Positions 1 through 6,250 are shown, counted from the first letter of the stretch. The stretch is DNA of 6,296 nucleotides from Nitrosopumilus sp. BACL13 MAG-121220-bin23 (GCA_001437625.1 LIAL01000063.1:1-6296), one strand, 5' to 3'. Translations and numbers: made by a program. The notes: generated by a model not told the origin, from the letters alone.

Positions 1-565
1 CATAAATTATTCCAGTGGAAAAATCGGAAAAAGTAAACAAAATAGTATCGATACCAAATAATTTTGCAGCATCTAAATTTTCTTGCTTATCGTCAATGAA
101 TAAAATATTTTTTGAAGGAATTTTCAGACATACATGTTCATAAATCACTGCATTAGGTTTTGACATCTTTAAAGAATTTGAATAAAAAAGATAATCAAAA
201 TCATCTAACAAAGATTTTGGAATACAAGTAGAAGTTTCAGGCGTTAAATTAGATAAAATTCCAATATGATGTCCATTATTTTTTAATGATTTTGCAAAAT
301 TTAGAAAATCATAATTAATACTAGACATTTTTAAAAATGTTTTACTAATTATTTTATGATCGATTTTATTATCAGATCCAAGAACCAAATTCCAAAATTC
401 TTTTTCATTAATTTTAGATTCAAAAAGACTACAAAGATGAGCATTAAATTTAGATTCTATTTTTTCAAAGGGTATTTGTAATTGTTTAGATATTTCTTGA
501 TACAACCACTCATCTTTCCAATTAATTAAAACTCCACCTATGTCAAACAAAATAACTTTAGTCAC
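1..565 (-). CDS. HAD-superfamily phosphatase (HAD-IA, YihX-like), C-terminus cut by window edge
   Basis: Open minus-strand frame from GTG at 565 to the window edge without a stop; 188 residues are visible. Because family members are about 200 residues, only the C-terminal tip should be missing. All four HAD motifs are present: motif I FDIGGVL with nucleophile Asp8, motif II LSNLT (Ser105), motif III MSKP (Lys136) and motif IV FIDD (Asp158/Asp159). The second Asp of the usual DxD is Gly10, a substitution also found in the E. coli sugar-phosphate phosphatase YihX, so it need not mean loss of activity. The region between motifs I and II is a helical cap, as expected for subfamily IA. The protein should be a soluble cytoplasmic phosphatase acting on a small phosphorylated metabolite; the substrate cannot be read from sequence. 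No ATG lies between 566 and 600 on this strand, so GTG is the likely start; a TATA-like stretch lies at 601-608. The gene stands alone in the visible region. Confidence 0.88.
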   Translation of the reverse strand, partial: MTKVILFDIGGVLINWKDEWLYQEISKQLQIPFEKIESKFNAHLCSLFESKINEKEFWNLVLGSDNKIDHKIISKTFLKMSSINYDFLNFAKSLKNNGHHIGILSNLTPETSTCIPKSLLDDFDYLFYSNSLKMSKPNAVIYEHVCLKIPSKNILFIDDKQENLDAAKLFGIDTILFTFSDFSTGIIY

Positions 566-600
566 AATAAAAATATGAAAAAGACACACAGTTAAAGAAT

Positions 601-608
601 TATTTAAA
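601..608 (-). promoter_or_regulatory. Candidate TATA box for the HAD phosphatase
   Basis: Reads TTTAAATA on the minus strand, about 39 bases before the GTG start. With the usual archaeal TATA-to-start-site spacing, transcription would begin near 578, giving a leader of roughly a dozen bases. The surroundings are all A/T-rich, so the box is weakly distinguished. Confidence 0.35.
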
Positions 609-714
609 ATAAAATTATTTAGCACTAGAAATTAACTTTATTTGCGACTTGGTTCATGTAAAATTTAATTAATTTCACCCATAGCACGTTTATTCATACC
701 AGAGAAACAAAATA

Positions 715-792
715 TTACGGATTCATCGTCATAGCATAAACAATAATTCCCAATGCAAATACCATTCCAAGTATAAGAGATTTGGACACCAC
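715..792 (-). CDS. Micro-protein with one predicted membrane helix (25 residues)
   Basis: Minus-strand frame starting at GTG 792 (a second in-frame GTG follows at 789) and ending in TAA at 715-717. The peptide begins VSKSL after the initiator, then has an uninterrupted hydrophobic run (about residues 6-20, including GMVFALGIIVYA) and ends in the polar tail MTMNP. Length and composition fit a single-span membrane peptide with a basic N-terminal flank (Lys4). A TATA-like TTTAATTA lies at 814-821, about 26 bases before the start, as expected for a leaderless archaeal transcript. I do not recognise a family. Very short accessory subunits of membrane complexes look like this, but nothing here ties it to one. 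A 26-codon frame could arise by chance in A/T-rich DNA; the promoter spacing and the well-formed helix argue for a real gene. Confidence 0.5.
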   Translation of the reverse strand: MVSKSLILGMVFALGIIVYAMTMNP

Positions 793-813
793 GATAGTTA
801 ATTAAATTTAAAA

Positions 814-821
814 TAATTAAA
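814..821 (-). promoter_or_regulatory. Candidate TATA box for the 25-residue micro-protein
   Basis: Minus strand TTTAATTA, centred about 26 bases before the GTG at 792, which would give a leaderless transcript. The flanks are also A/T-rich, so the exact position is uncertain. Confidence 0.35.
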
Positions 822-887
822 TGTAATCAAAAAATAAAAGTCACAATGTATTATAATTGGACACTAGAAAAAATATGAAAAAAGAAG

Positions 888-896
888 TAAAATATT
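888..896 (+). promoter_or_regulatory. Weak TATA-like sequence before the 26-residue micro-protein
   Basis: TAAAATATT, centred about 36 bases before ATG 928, predicts a start site near 919 and a leader of about 9 bases. A stronger-looking TATTATAAT at 849-857 would instead give a leader of nearly 50 bases. I cannot choose between them from sequence. Confidence 0.25.
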
Positions 897-927
897 GCCA
901 AAATGTTCATTTCAATTGTACAATACA

Positions 928-1008
928 ATGGATAATGCAAAAATTGCTATAATTACAGGGTTTGGGGTGGTTGTGGTATTATCTGTAATCTTAGGGTTAA
1001 TTAGTTAA
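928..1008 (+). CDS. Micro-protein with one predicted membrane helix (26 residues)
   Basis: Plus-strand frame from ATG 928 to TAA 1006-1008. The N-terminus MDNAK is polar and charged. Residues 6-25 are almost entirely hydrophobic (containing TGFGVVVVLSVILGL), long enough to cross a membrane once, and the protein ends at Ser26. The 45 bases between its stop and the next gene hold that gene's own TATA-like sequence, so this micro-gene is probably a separate unit. It is divergent from the other membrane micro-ORF, with start codons 135 bases apart. A TATA-like TAAAATATT lies at 888-896 and a perfect 10-base palindrome at 915-924. No family recognised. The G-rich glycine and valine codons (ggg, gtg, gtt) stand out from the A/T-rich surroundings, which favours a selected reading frame over chance. 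Confidence 0.5.
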   Translation: MDNAKIAIITGFGVVVVLSVILGLIS

Positions 1009-1017
1009 TTTTACAAA

Positions 1018-1026
1018 TTTAATAAT
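1018..1026 (+). promoter_or_regulatory. Candidate TATA box for the 111-residue gene
   Basis: TTTAATAAT, centred about 31 bases before ATG 1053, predicts transcription from about 1049. This is almost leaderless for ATG 1053 and favours it over the internal ATG at 1065. Confidence 0.4.
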
Positions 1027-1052
1027 TTCAGTACATTTGTTAACTAGAGATA

Positions 1053-1388
1053 ATGTGGATAATTATGACAAAGTCATTAGGAGATTATAATATTGAAAAA
1101 TCTTCATCATCAGATGTAAATAATATCAGTTGGTCACAAAAAAAACAAAATGATGATAATAAACCAAGAAAGAAGAAAATTGTAAAAGAAGGTCAAATGC
1201 CTACAGGGATCAATATTGTTTACAAAAAAGATAGTGATGAAGATAAAGTAATTGTCAAGAAAGTGTTCATAATAGAAGATGAGCAAAAATCAGATAAAGC
1301 TAAAGAAGAAGTGGGTAGAAGATTTGAAAATACATCTGCAATATTAGGTACAGTAAAAGAAAGAGCCTTCAAAAGACCCGCAAGATAA
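1053..1388 (+). CDS. Highly charged small protein of unknown function
   Basis: Frame of 111 residues from ATG 1053 to TAA 1386-1388; an in-frame ATG at 1065 would give 107. I do not recognise a family. The protein is very rich in Lys, Glu, Asp, Ser and Asn, has no cysteine, no signal peptide and no membrane segment. Residues 13-45 are Ser/Asn/Lys-rich and look disordered, with a basic PRKKK cluster. The middle holds a short beta-like stretch (GINIVYK, then DKVIVKKVFIIED), and the end is basic and helical (GRRFENTSAILGTVKERAF) finishing in KRPAR. The order-forming core is therefore only about residues 48-75. The basic tails suggest possible nucleic acid or ribosome contact, which is inference only. 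The gene has its own TATA-like sequence and is convergent with the zinc-ribbon gene that follows. Confidence 0.75.
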   Translation: MWIIMTKSLGDYNIEKSSSSDVNNISWSQKKQNDDNKPRKKKIVKEGQMPTGINIVYKKDSDEDKVIVKKVFIIEDEQKSDKAKEEVGRRFENTSAILGTVKERAFKRPAR

Positions 1389-1406
1389 AACAACAGTAAA
1401 AACATG

Positions 1407-1426
1407 AAATAAGGTTATTTGTTTTT
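1407..1426 (+). terminator. Candidate terminator between convergent genes
   Basis: A small dyad AAATAA-GG-TTATTT (1407-1420) followed by G and five Ts (1422-1426), 18 bases past the stop of the 111-residue gene. Archaeal RNA polymerase terminates mainly at T-tracts, so the T-run matters more than the weak A/T stem. The dyad would be symmetrical for the opposing zinc-ribbon transcript. Confidence 0.35.
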
Positions 1427-1450
1427 GTAACAATAATTTTATTGGTTGAA

Positions 1451-1576
1451 TTATTTAGAAGCAATGTTGCCGTTAGAATCAAGTAAACTACCACAATTTT
1501 GACATTCCCAATTAGTACTAGAATTTTCTTGTGTTGTACTCTTAGTAGCATTACAAACTTTACAACGAAGTGACAT
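1451..1576 (-). CDS. Small zinc-ribbon protein (41 residues)
   Basis: Minus-strand frame ending in TAA at 1451-1453. It encodes two CxxC knuckles, CKVC (Cys5, Cys8) and CQNC (Cys25, Cys28), separated by a polar stretch rich in Thr and Ser. This is the four-cysteine pattern of a rubredoxin-like zinc ribbon. An in-frame ATG at 1600 would add eight residues (MKIEFIKV). I chose ATG 1576 (MSLRC) because a TATA box at 1602-1608 sits about 29 bases before it, and the longer form would overlap that box. There are no other domains, so it is probably a structural or nucleic-acid or protein-contact module rather than an enzyme. Zinc binding is inferred from the motif. The gene is convergent with the 111-residue gene and divergent from trpA. 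Confidence 0.82.
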   Translation of the reverse strand: MSLRCKVCNATKSTTQENSSTNWECQNCGSLLDSNGNIASK

Positions 1577-1601
1577 TACTTTGATGAATTCAATCTTCAT
1601 C

Positions 1602-1608
1602 CTATAAA
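1602..1608 (-). promoter_or_regulatory. TATA box for the 41-residue zinc-ribbon gene
   Basis: Reads TTTATAG on the minus strand, centred about 29 bases before ATG 1576. It stands out from its less A/T-rich flanks. It lies 5' of, and next to, the alternative ATG at 1600, which could not then be in the transcript. Confidence 0.5.
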
Positions 1609-1689
1609 CCCAAGTATAGAAAATCAAACAAGGACCAATCAGTATGTACTCATGTGGTTTTATTCAGCAGTCTTGTTAGAATAAACAGT

Positions 1690-1699
1690 TTTTATTTAA
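1690..1699 (+). promoter_or_regulatory. Candidate TATA box for trpA
   Basis: TTTTATTTAA, centred about 34 bases before the trpA ATG, predicts a start site near 1721 and a leader of about 8 bases that would include AGGTTAC. No attenuator-like hairpin or Trp-rich leader peptide lies between this box and the start codon, so any tryptophan control would have to act at the promoter itself. Confidence 0.42.
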
Positions 1700-1728
1700 T
1701 GTCAAATTCAACATAGTTAGGTTACAAA

Positions 1729-2532
1729 ATGTCCAGAATTAAAGAAAAATTTGATGAATTAAAAAGAAAAAATGAAAAAGCACTGATATCATATATCATG
1801 TTAGGATTTCCAAATGAAAAAGCTACAATTTCAACAGTAAGAGGTTTAGTTAAAGGCGGAGCAGATATTATTGAATTAGGATTTCCGTTTTCAGATCCTC
1901 TAGCAGATGGACCAGTTATTCAAAATGCCAGTACAGTGTCACTTGAAAAAGGAACCAATATTTCTAAATTTTTTAATATTGTAAAAAAAATTAGAAAAGA
2001 AACACAAATTCCACTAGTTTTGATGACATATACAAATATCATATATCATAGAGGGTACGAGAAATTTATTTTAGATGCAAAAAAAGCAGGTATAGACGGA
2101 TTTATTCTCCCAGACATGTCAATTGGAGAATCAAAAGAATACCTTGAAGCTGCAAAAAATAATATAGATACAATATTTTTGATATCTCCAAATACAAGTA
2201 AATCTAGAATAGAAAAAATATCTAAAATATCAACTGGATTTTTGTATCTTGTTGCAGTGTTTGGAACAACAGGGGTAAAAACAGAGATCAAAAATTATAC
2301 ATTAAAAGCAATTAAAAATGTGAAAAAACAAACAAAAGGAAAAATTCCAATAGGAATAGGATTTGGAGTATCCACACCAGATGATGTAAAAAAATATATC
2401 AAAGCAGGAGCTGATGCAGTAATTGTAGGAAGTGCATACTTGAAATTAATTGAAAAAACAAAGCCAGTGCAATTAGAATCAAAAATAATATCATTTACAA
2501 AAAGTTTGAAAAAAGAAACATGTCAGCAGTAA
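1729..2532 (+). CDS. trpA: Tryptophan synthase alpha chain
   Basis: TrpA cleaves indole-3-glycerol phosphate to indole and glyceraldehyde-3-phosphate and channels the indole to TrpB, the last step of tryptophan synthesis in the cytoplasm. The 267 residues match the usual length of this TIM-barrel enzyme. The catalytic acids are in IIELGFPFSDPLADGP: Glu49 and Asp60, at the same numbers as in the Salmonella enzyme, which also supports ATG 1729 as start. Further hallmarks are MTYTNIIY (99-106), GFILPD (124-129), FGTTGVK (178-184) and the phosphate-binding segment GIGFGVSTPDD followed by AGADAVIVGSAY near the C-terminus. The family segment YLVSxxGVTG reads YLVAVFGTTG here, a mild variant. No trpB or other trp gene is visible in the window. 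pyrG follows on the same strand after 55 bases. Confidence 0.97.
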   Translation: MSRIKEKFDELKRKNEKALISYIMLGFPNEKATISTVRGLVKGGADIIELGFPFSDPLADGPVIQNASTVSLEKGTNISKFFNIVKKIRKETQIPLVLMTYTNIIYHRGYEKFILDAKKAGIDGFILPDMSIGESKEYLEAAKNNIDTIFLISPNTSKSRIEKISKISTGFLYLVAVFGTTGVKTEIKNYTLKAIKNVKKQTKGKIPIGIGFGVSTPDDVKKYIKAGADAVIVGSAYLKLIEKTKPVQLESKIISFTKSLKKETCQQ

Positions 2533-2587
2533 TTAGGATACTCAAAATAGACAAAACATACAAAAACTAGATGTTTAATTCATTAAT

Positions 2588-4195
<1,608 letters not shown>

Positions 4196-4214
4196 AAAGA
4201 TACAATTTTAAGAG

Positions 4215-5213
4215 TTATTCAATTTTAGAAATTCTGTAAATTTTTTGCCGAGCATCACGGATAGAAACTTTCTTTTTTACATATCCTTTTTTTAATAAAT
4301 GACTTAAGGCTAAACGAACAGTTCGATCAGGAAGCAATGTTTTATTTGCTAAATCTTTTTGAGTTAATTCTCCCTCATACTCCAAAGTTTTTAATAATAA
4401 TTTAGAGCTAGGAGGCATACTGAGTAAATCTTTAGCAAGATGAACTTTTTTTGCCAAGGCGGAAATTCCCGTAGTATCTTTTTTGAGACGAATAATTTTT
4501 GCAGGTGGAATGAACTTTGAGCATTCAACAGTTTTTTTAACCTTGTACCTATCCAATCCATCTAAAATAACTTCACAATGTAATCTTGCAGAAATATCAT
4601 CAATTTCAATAAAGCTGGAATTAGAAACAATAATAGGTCTTCTAGTAACATCAAGAGAATTTACAGATATTATTTCAAAGACGGCAGAATCTTGAAATAA
4701 TACAGGTCCTCCAGCAGACATAGAATATGCAGAAGAGCCAATAGGAGTAGATATAATTATTCCATCGCTGTTATCATGCCAAACTTCGTCACCATTAACA
4801 CGCAATGTATGTTCCATCAACATTGCACTTTTGGATGCAAAAATAGCTACATCGTTTAAAATAGGATAGACATTTTTTCCATCGATTTTAACACCGAGTC
4901 TAGGAACTTCTTCAACAGTAAAATTTTGTTTTTTTAATACATTAACAAAAGAAGAAAATTCTCGAAGTTCAATTTGAGCTAAAAATCCACTTGCCTCACC
5001 TTCACTGATACCCAATACAGGAGAAGTAGAATCAAAAGTTCTATGAAAATAATTTCTTACGCCTTTGTCTCCACCTAAAACAATTATACAATCTGCATTC
5101 TTATTCTTAGATTTTGTAATGTTGAATGATTCAATATTTGAATCATCTAATATTTTTTTAATCGTTTTTGAAGCAGTATCATGGATTGCAGAACCATAAA
5201 TTCCTATTTGCAT
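4215..5213 (-). CDS. NAD kinase-like protein fused to a C-terminal winged-helix domain
   Basis: NAD kinase makes NADP from NAD and ATP (or polyphosphate) and supplies reducing cofactor for biosynthesis. Starting at ATG 5213 (332 residues), the NADK fold covers about 1-250. Landmarks are LGGDKG (catalytic Asp49), GISEGEASGFLAQI, ILNDVAI (Asn120/Asp121, usually NE), SDGIIISTPIGSSAYSMSAGGP (150-170, nucleotide-binding) and LDG (218). The family motif GGDGT reads GGDKG and NxGxLGFL is also altered, so the core is divergent though the catalytic Asp stays. Residues about 260-332 form an extra domain: SSKLLLKTLEYEGELTQKDL, then the helix-turn-helix DLANKTLLPDRTVRLALSHL and the wing GYVKKKVSIRDARQKIYRIS, the pattern of a MarR/ArsR-like winged helix. 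Ordinary archaeal NADKs are about 250-280 residues and lack this. An in-frame TTG at 5216 is less likely than the ATG. A TATA box lies at 5237-5243. It may be both enzyme and regulator, or an NAD(P)-sensing regulator. Confidence 0.88.
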   Translation of the reverse strand: MQIGIYGSAIHDTASKTIKKILDDSNIESFNITKSKNKNADCIIVLGGDKGVRNYFHRTFDSTSPVLGISEGEASGFLAQIELREFSSFVNVLKKQNFTVEEVPRLGVKIDGKNVYPILNDVAIFASKSAMLMEHTLRVNGDEVWHDNSDGIIISTPIGSSAYSMSAGGPVLFQDSAVFEIISVNSLDVTRRPIIVSNSSFIEIDDISARLHCEVILDGLDRYKVKKTVECSKFIPPAKIIRLKKDTTGISALAKKVHLAKDLLSMPPSSKLLLKTLEYEGELTQKDLANKTLLPDRTVRLALSHLLKKGYVKKKVSIRDARQKIYRISKIE

Positions 5214-5236
5214 CAAGATCTAATTCCTAAATGGGG

Positions 5237-5243
5237 AATAAAA
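5237..5243 (-). promoter_or_regulatory. TATA box for the NAD kinase-like gene
   Basis: TTTTATT on the minus strand, centred 27 bases before ATG 5213, with a G/C-richer flank (CCCC) directly downstream that sets it off. It predicts transcription starting at or next to the ATG, supporting ATG 5213 over the TTG at 5216. Confidence 0.5.
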
Positions 5244-5277
5244 GAATAATGCATTATATCTCGTCAATTTTGGGTAG

Positions 5278-5300
5278 TTATGTCTAGGTTCTAGGCATAG
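5278..5300. repeat. Imperfect palindrome between divergent promoters (possible operator)
   Basis: TATGTCTAG-GTT-CTAGGCATA (5279-5299): two 9-base arms around a 3-base centre with one mismatch, which would be a G-U pair in RNA; an outer T/G pair can be added. It also reads as a tandem TCTAGG repeat. It lies between the NAD kinase-like gene's TATA box and that of the divergent micro-gene pair, where an operator for either or both would be expected. It lacks a T-tract, and no transcript from either side should end here, so a terminator is unlikely. Confidence 0.45.
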
Positions 5301-5313
5301 TTAATTACAAACT

Positions 5314-5325
5314 TCTTATCTAAAT
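5314..5325 (+). promoter_or_regulatory. Candidate TATA box for the micro-gene pair
   Basis: CTTATCTAAATG, centred about 26 bases before ATG 5345, is the spacing expected for a leaderless archaeal transcript starting at that ATG. The sequence is a moderate match to an archaeal TATA box. Confidence 0.4.
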
Positions 5326-5344
5326 GAAAACCATTGAATGAAGT

Positions 5345-5443
5345 ATGGCAAACACCACATGGTTAAGATCTATTTTTCACATCATTAGGTCTTACACAAA
5401 AGGCATTTCTTCAAGAAGAGATTATGTGGGTTATGACGATTAA
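5345..5443 (+). CDS. Micro-protein, basic, unknown function (32 residues)
   Basis: Frame from ATG 5345 to TAA 5441-5443. The product begins MANTTWLRSIFHIIRSYTKG and ends SRRDYVGYDD. The first half could form an amphipathic basic helix (Trp6, Phe11, Ile13, Ile14 with Arg8, His12, Arg15); the last residues are acidic and tyrosine-rich. There is no cysteine, no clear signal peptide and no full membrane span. Three signs support a real gene: the candidate TATA box about 26 bases upstream, use of non-A/T-rich codons (GGC, AGG, ACC, CAC), and the zinc-ribbon micro-gene that starts only 5 bases after its stop. I do not recognise a family. A peptide of this size could bind membrane, nucleic acid or a larger partner. 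Confidence 0.5.
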   Translation: MANTTWLRSIFHIIRSYTKGISSRRDYVGYDD

Positions 5444-5448
5444 GCATC

Positions 5449-5544
5449 ATGGCTTTTACTAGATGTATCAAATGTGGGGAATTGAGATTTGATAAACACG
5501 TTAATCGTTGTGGAAGTTGTGGAAGTTCTGGCTATCAAGGATAG
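5449..5544 (+). CDS. Miniature zinc-ribbon protein (31 residues)
   Basis: Frame from ATG 5449 to TAG 5542-5544. It encodes CIKC (Cys6, Cys9) and CGSC (Cys21, Cys24) separated by 11 residues including Lys, Arg and His, followed by a Gly/Ser tail ending GYQG. Two CxxC knuckles in so short a protein give essentially a bare zinc ribbon, comparable in size to the smallest zinc-ribbon ribosomal or polymerase-associated proteins, although it matches none that I recognise. Zinc binding is inferred. It starts 5 bases after the stop of the 32-residue gene and has no clear promoter of its own, so the two are probably one bicistron. Its stop lies one base from the stop of the opposing 210-residue gene. 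No upstream in-frame start extends it. Confidence 0.68.
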   Translation: MAFTRCIKCGELRFDKHVNRCGSCGSSGYQG

Positions 5545-5545
5545 A

Positions 5546-6178
5546 TTAGAAAGTGATTGGAAATGGCATTCTAATGAATACGGCCTCAACATATTCCTCA
5601 TTTGCCTTACTTGTTGAATGTACTAATTTTGCAAATTTGTTTATTTGTTTGATTGTATCTTTAATTATTGTAGAGTATGTTAGGATCAGTTTGTTACTAC
5701 TGGTAGTTTCTCTATTCCACATTAGATTTTGAGTAATAACAACAATTGAATCAAATTCTTTAATCCATTTTTCTAATTCTTTAGATGGTTTTGGTAGTTC
5801 ATCTTTTTTTCTAGTTTTTAAAAATAGTTTTTCCTTATCTAATGTTTTCCAGTTATCAGTTATGGATTTGAATTTCTTTGCAAGTAATGGTTTGAGTTCT
5901 TCTTCAAAATAATCATAATCATCGGTATTAGTTTGATAAAATTGTGGTTGCTCATTTTCATGCTGTTTCTTAAAAAAATGCCCTAATTCACAATAATATT
6001 GCAAGTCTAAGAATACCTTATTTCTATTTCGCCCACCTTCAATTTTATTTTTTTGGAATAATTTGTATATCGCATGAAATTTAATTCCAGTTTCCACTTT
6101 AGCTGCACCGTCTTTTTGTAATCCAGTTTTTGATTTAGGAATTACCTTAAGGTAATGCTCCAATGAAATATGATTCAT
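5546..6178 (-). CDS. Orphan hypothetical protein (210 residues)
   Basis: Minus-strand frame from ATG 6178 to TAA 5546-5548. I do not recognise the product. It is soluble, basic and Lys-rich, with one cysteine (in YYCELGHFF) and no signal peptide or membrane segment. Residues 1-75 contain a Lys/Gly/Arg-rich segment (KNKIEGGRNRNK) before FLDLQYYCELGHF. The middle is charged (DDYDYFEEELKPLLAKKF) and mostly helical in composition. The C-terminal third (IVVITQNLMWNRE, then a run of alternating Ile/Lys helix) ends MPFPITF. A TATA box at 6202-6209, about 27 bases before ATG 6178, implies a leaderless transcript and fixes the start. A perfect inverted repeat lies just beyond it. The gene is convergent with the micro-gene pair, one base between stops. 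Lack of a recognisable family and an edge position suggest a lineage-specific or recently acquired gene, which is inference. Confidence 0.75.
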   Translation of the reverse strand: MNHISLEHYLKVIPKSKTGLQKDGAAKVETGIKFHAIYKLFQKNKIEGGRNRNKVFLDLQYYCELGHFFKKQHENEQPQFYQTNTDDYDYFEEELKPLLAKKFKSITDNWKTLDKEKLFLKTRKKDELPKPSKELEKWIKEFDSIVVITQNLMWNRETTSSNKLILTYSTIIKDTIKQINKFAKLVHSTSKANEEYVEAVFIRMPFPITF

Positions 6179-6201
6179 AGTACAGCATCATCTACAAGTT
6201 A

Positions 6202-6209
6202 ATTTAAAC
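6202..6209 (-). promoter_or_regulatory. TATA box for the 210-residue gene
   Basis: Minus strand TTTAAATT, centred about 27 bases before ATG 6178, a near-ideal archaeal spacing for leaderless transcription. Purine-rich AAAG follows the inverted repeat on the minus strand just upstream of the box, where a TFB recognition element would sit. Confidence 0.55.
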
Positions 6210-6216
6210 TTTAAAT

Positions 6217-6250
6217 AAATAAAGTGTATCAAATTAGATACACTTTATTT
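6217..6250. repeat. Perfect 14-base inverted repeat with 6-base loop
   Basis: AAATAAAGTGTATC (6217-6230), loop AAATTA (6231-6236), then the exact reverse complement GATACACTTTATTT (6237-6250). No mismatches; the symmetry breaks at 6216/6251. On the minus strand it lies 39-72 bases upstream of the 210-residue gene's start, directly beyond the TATA/TFB region. It could be a binding site for an activator or repressor, a terminator hairpin for an unseen plus- or minus-strand gene to the right, or the end of a small mobile element. The sequence alone does not decide. Confidence 0.8.

Noticed and set aside
665..697. Minus-strand 10-codon frame (MNKRAMGEIN) just after the 25-residue micro-gene
   Set aside because: Too short to support; no promoter of its own and no motif.
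570..883. Repeated A-rich word AAATATGAAAAA near 571 and 872
   Set aside because: Only two low-complexity copies; expected by chance at this base composition and not a CRISPR or regulatory repeat.
1220..1405. Minus-strand 61-codon frame antisense to the 111-residue gene
   Set aside because: It is the reverse of a stronger plus-strand gene; its hydrophobic content comes from reading Lys/Asp-rich codons backwards.
1369..1551. Minus-strand 60-codon frame overlapping the zinc-ribbon gene in another frame
   Set aside because: It competes with the CxxC-containing frame on the same strand, has no motif, and its promoter position is less plausible.
1652..1684. Ten-codon leader-like peptide with one Trp codon upstream of trpA, resembling an attenuator leader
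   Set aside because: It lies upstream of the likely trpA TATA box (1690-1699), so it should not be in the trpA transcript; one Trp codon and no alternative hairpins are not attenuation.
2046..2291. Minus-strand frame inside trpA
   Set aside because: Antisense shadow of a clearly identified gene.
4483..4695. Plus-strand frame inside the NAD kinase-like gene
   Set aside because: Antisense shadow; the minus-strand protein has family motifs across this stretch.
5214..5216. TTG start one codon upstream of the NAD kinase-like ATG
   Set aside because: ATG 5213 is a better codon and is 27 bases from the TATA box; the extra residue adds nothing conserved.
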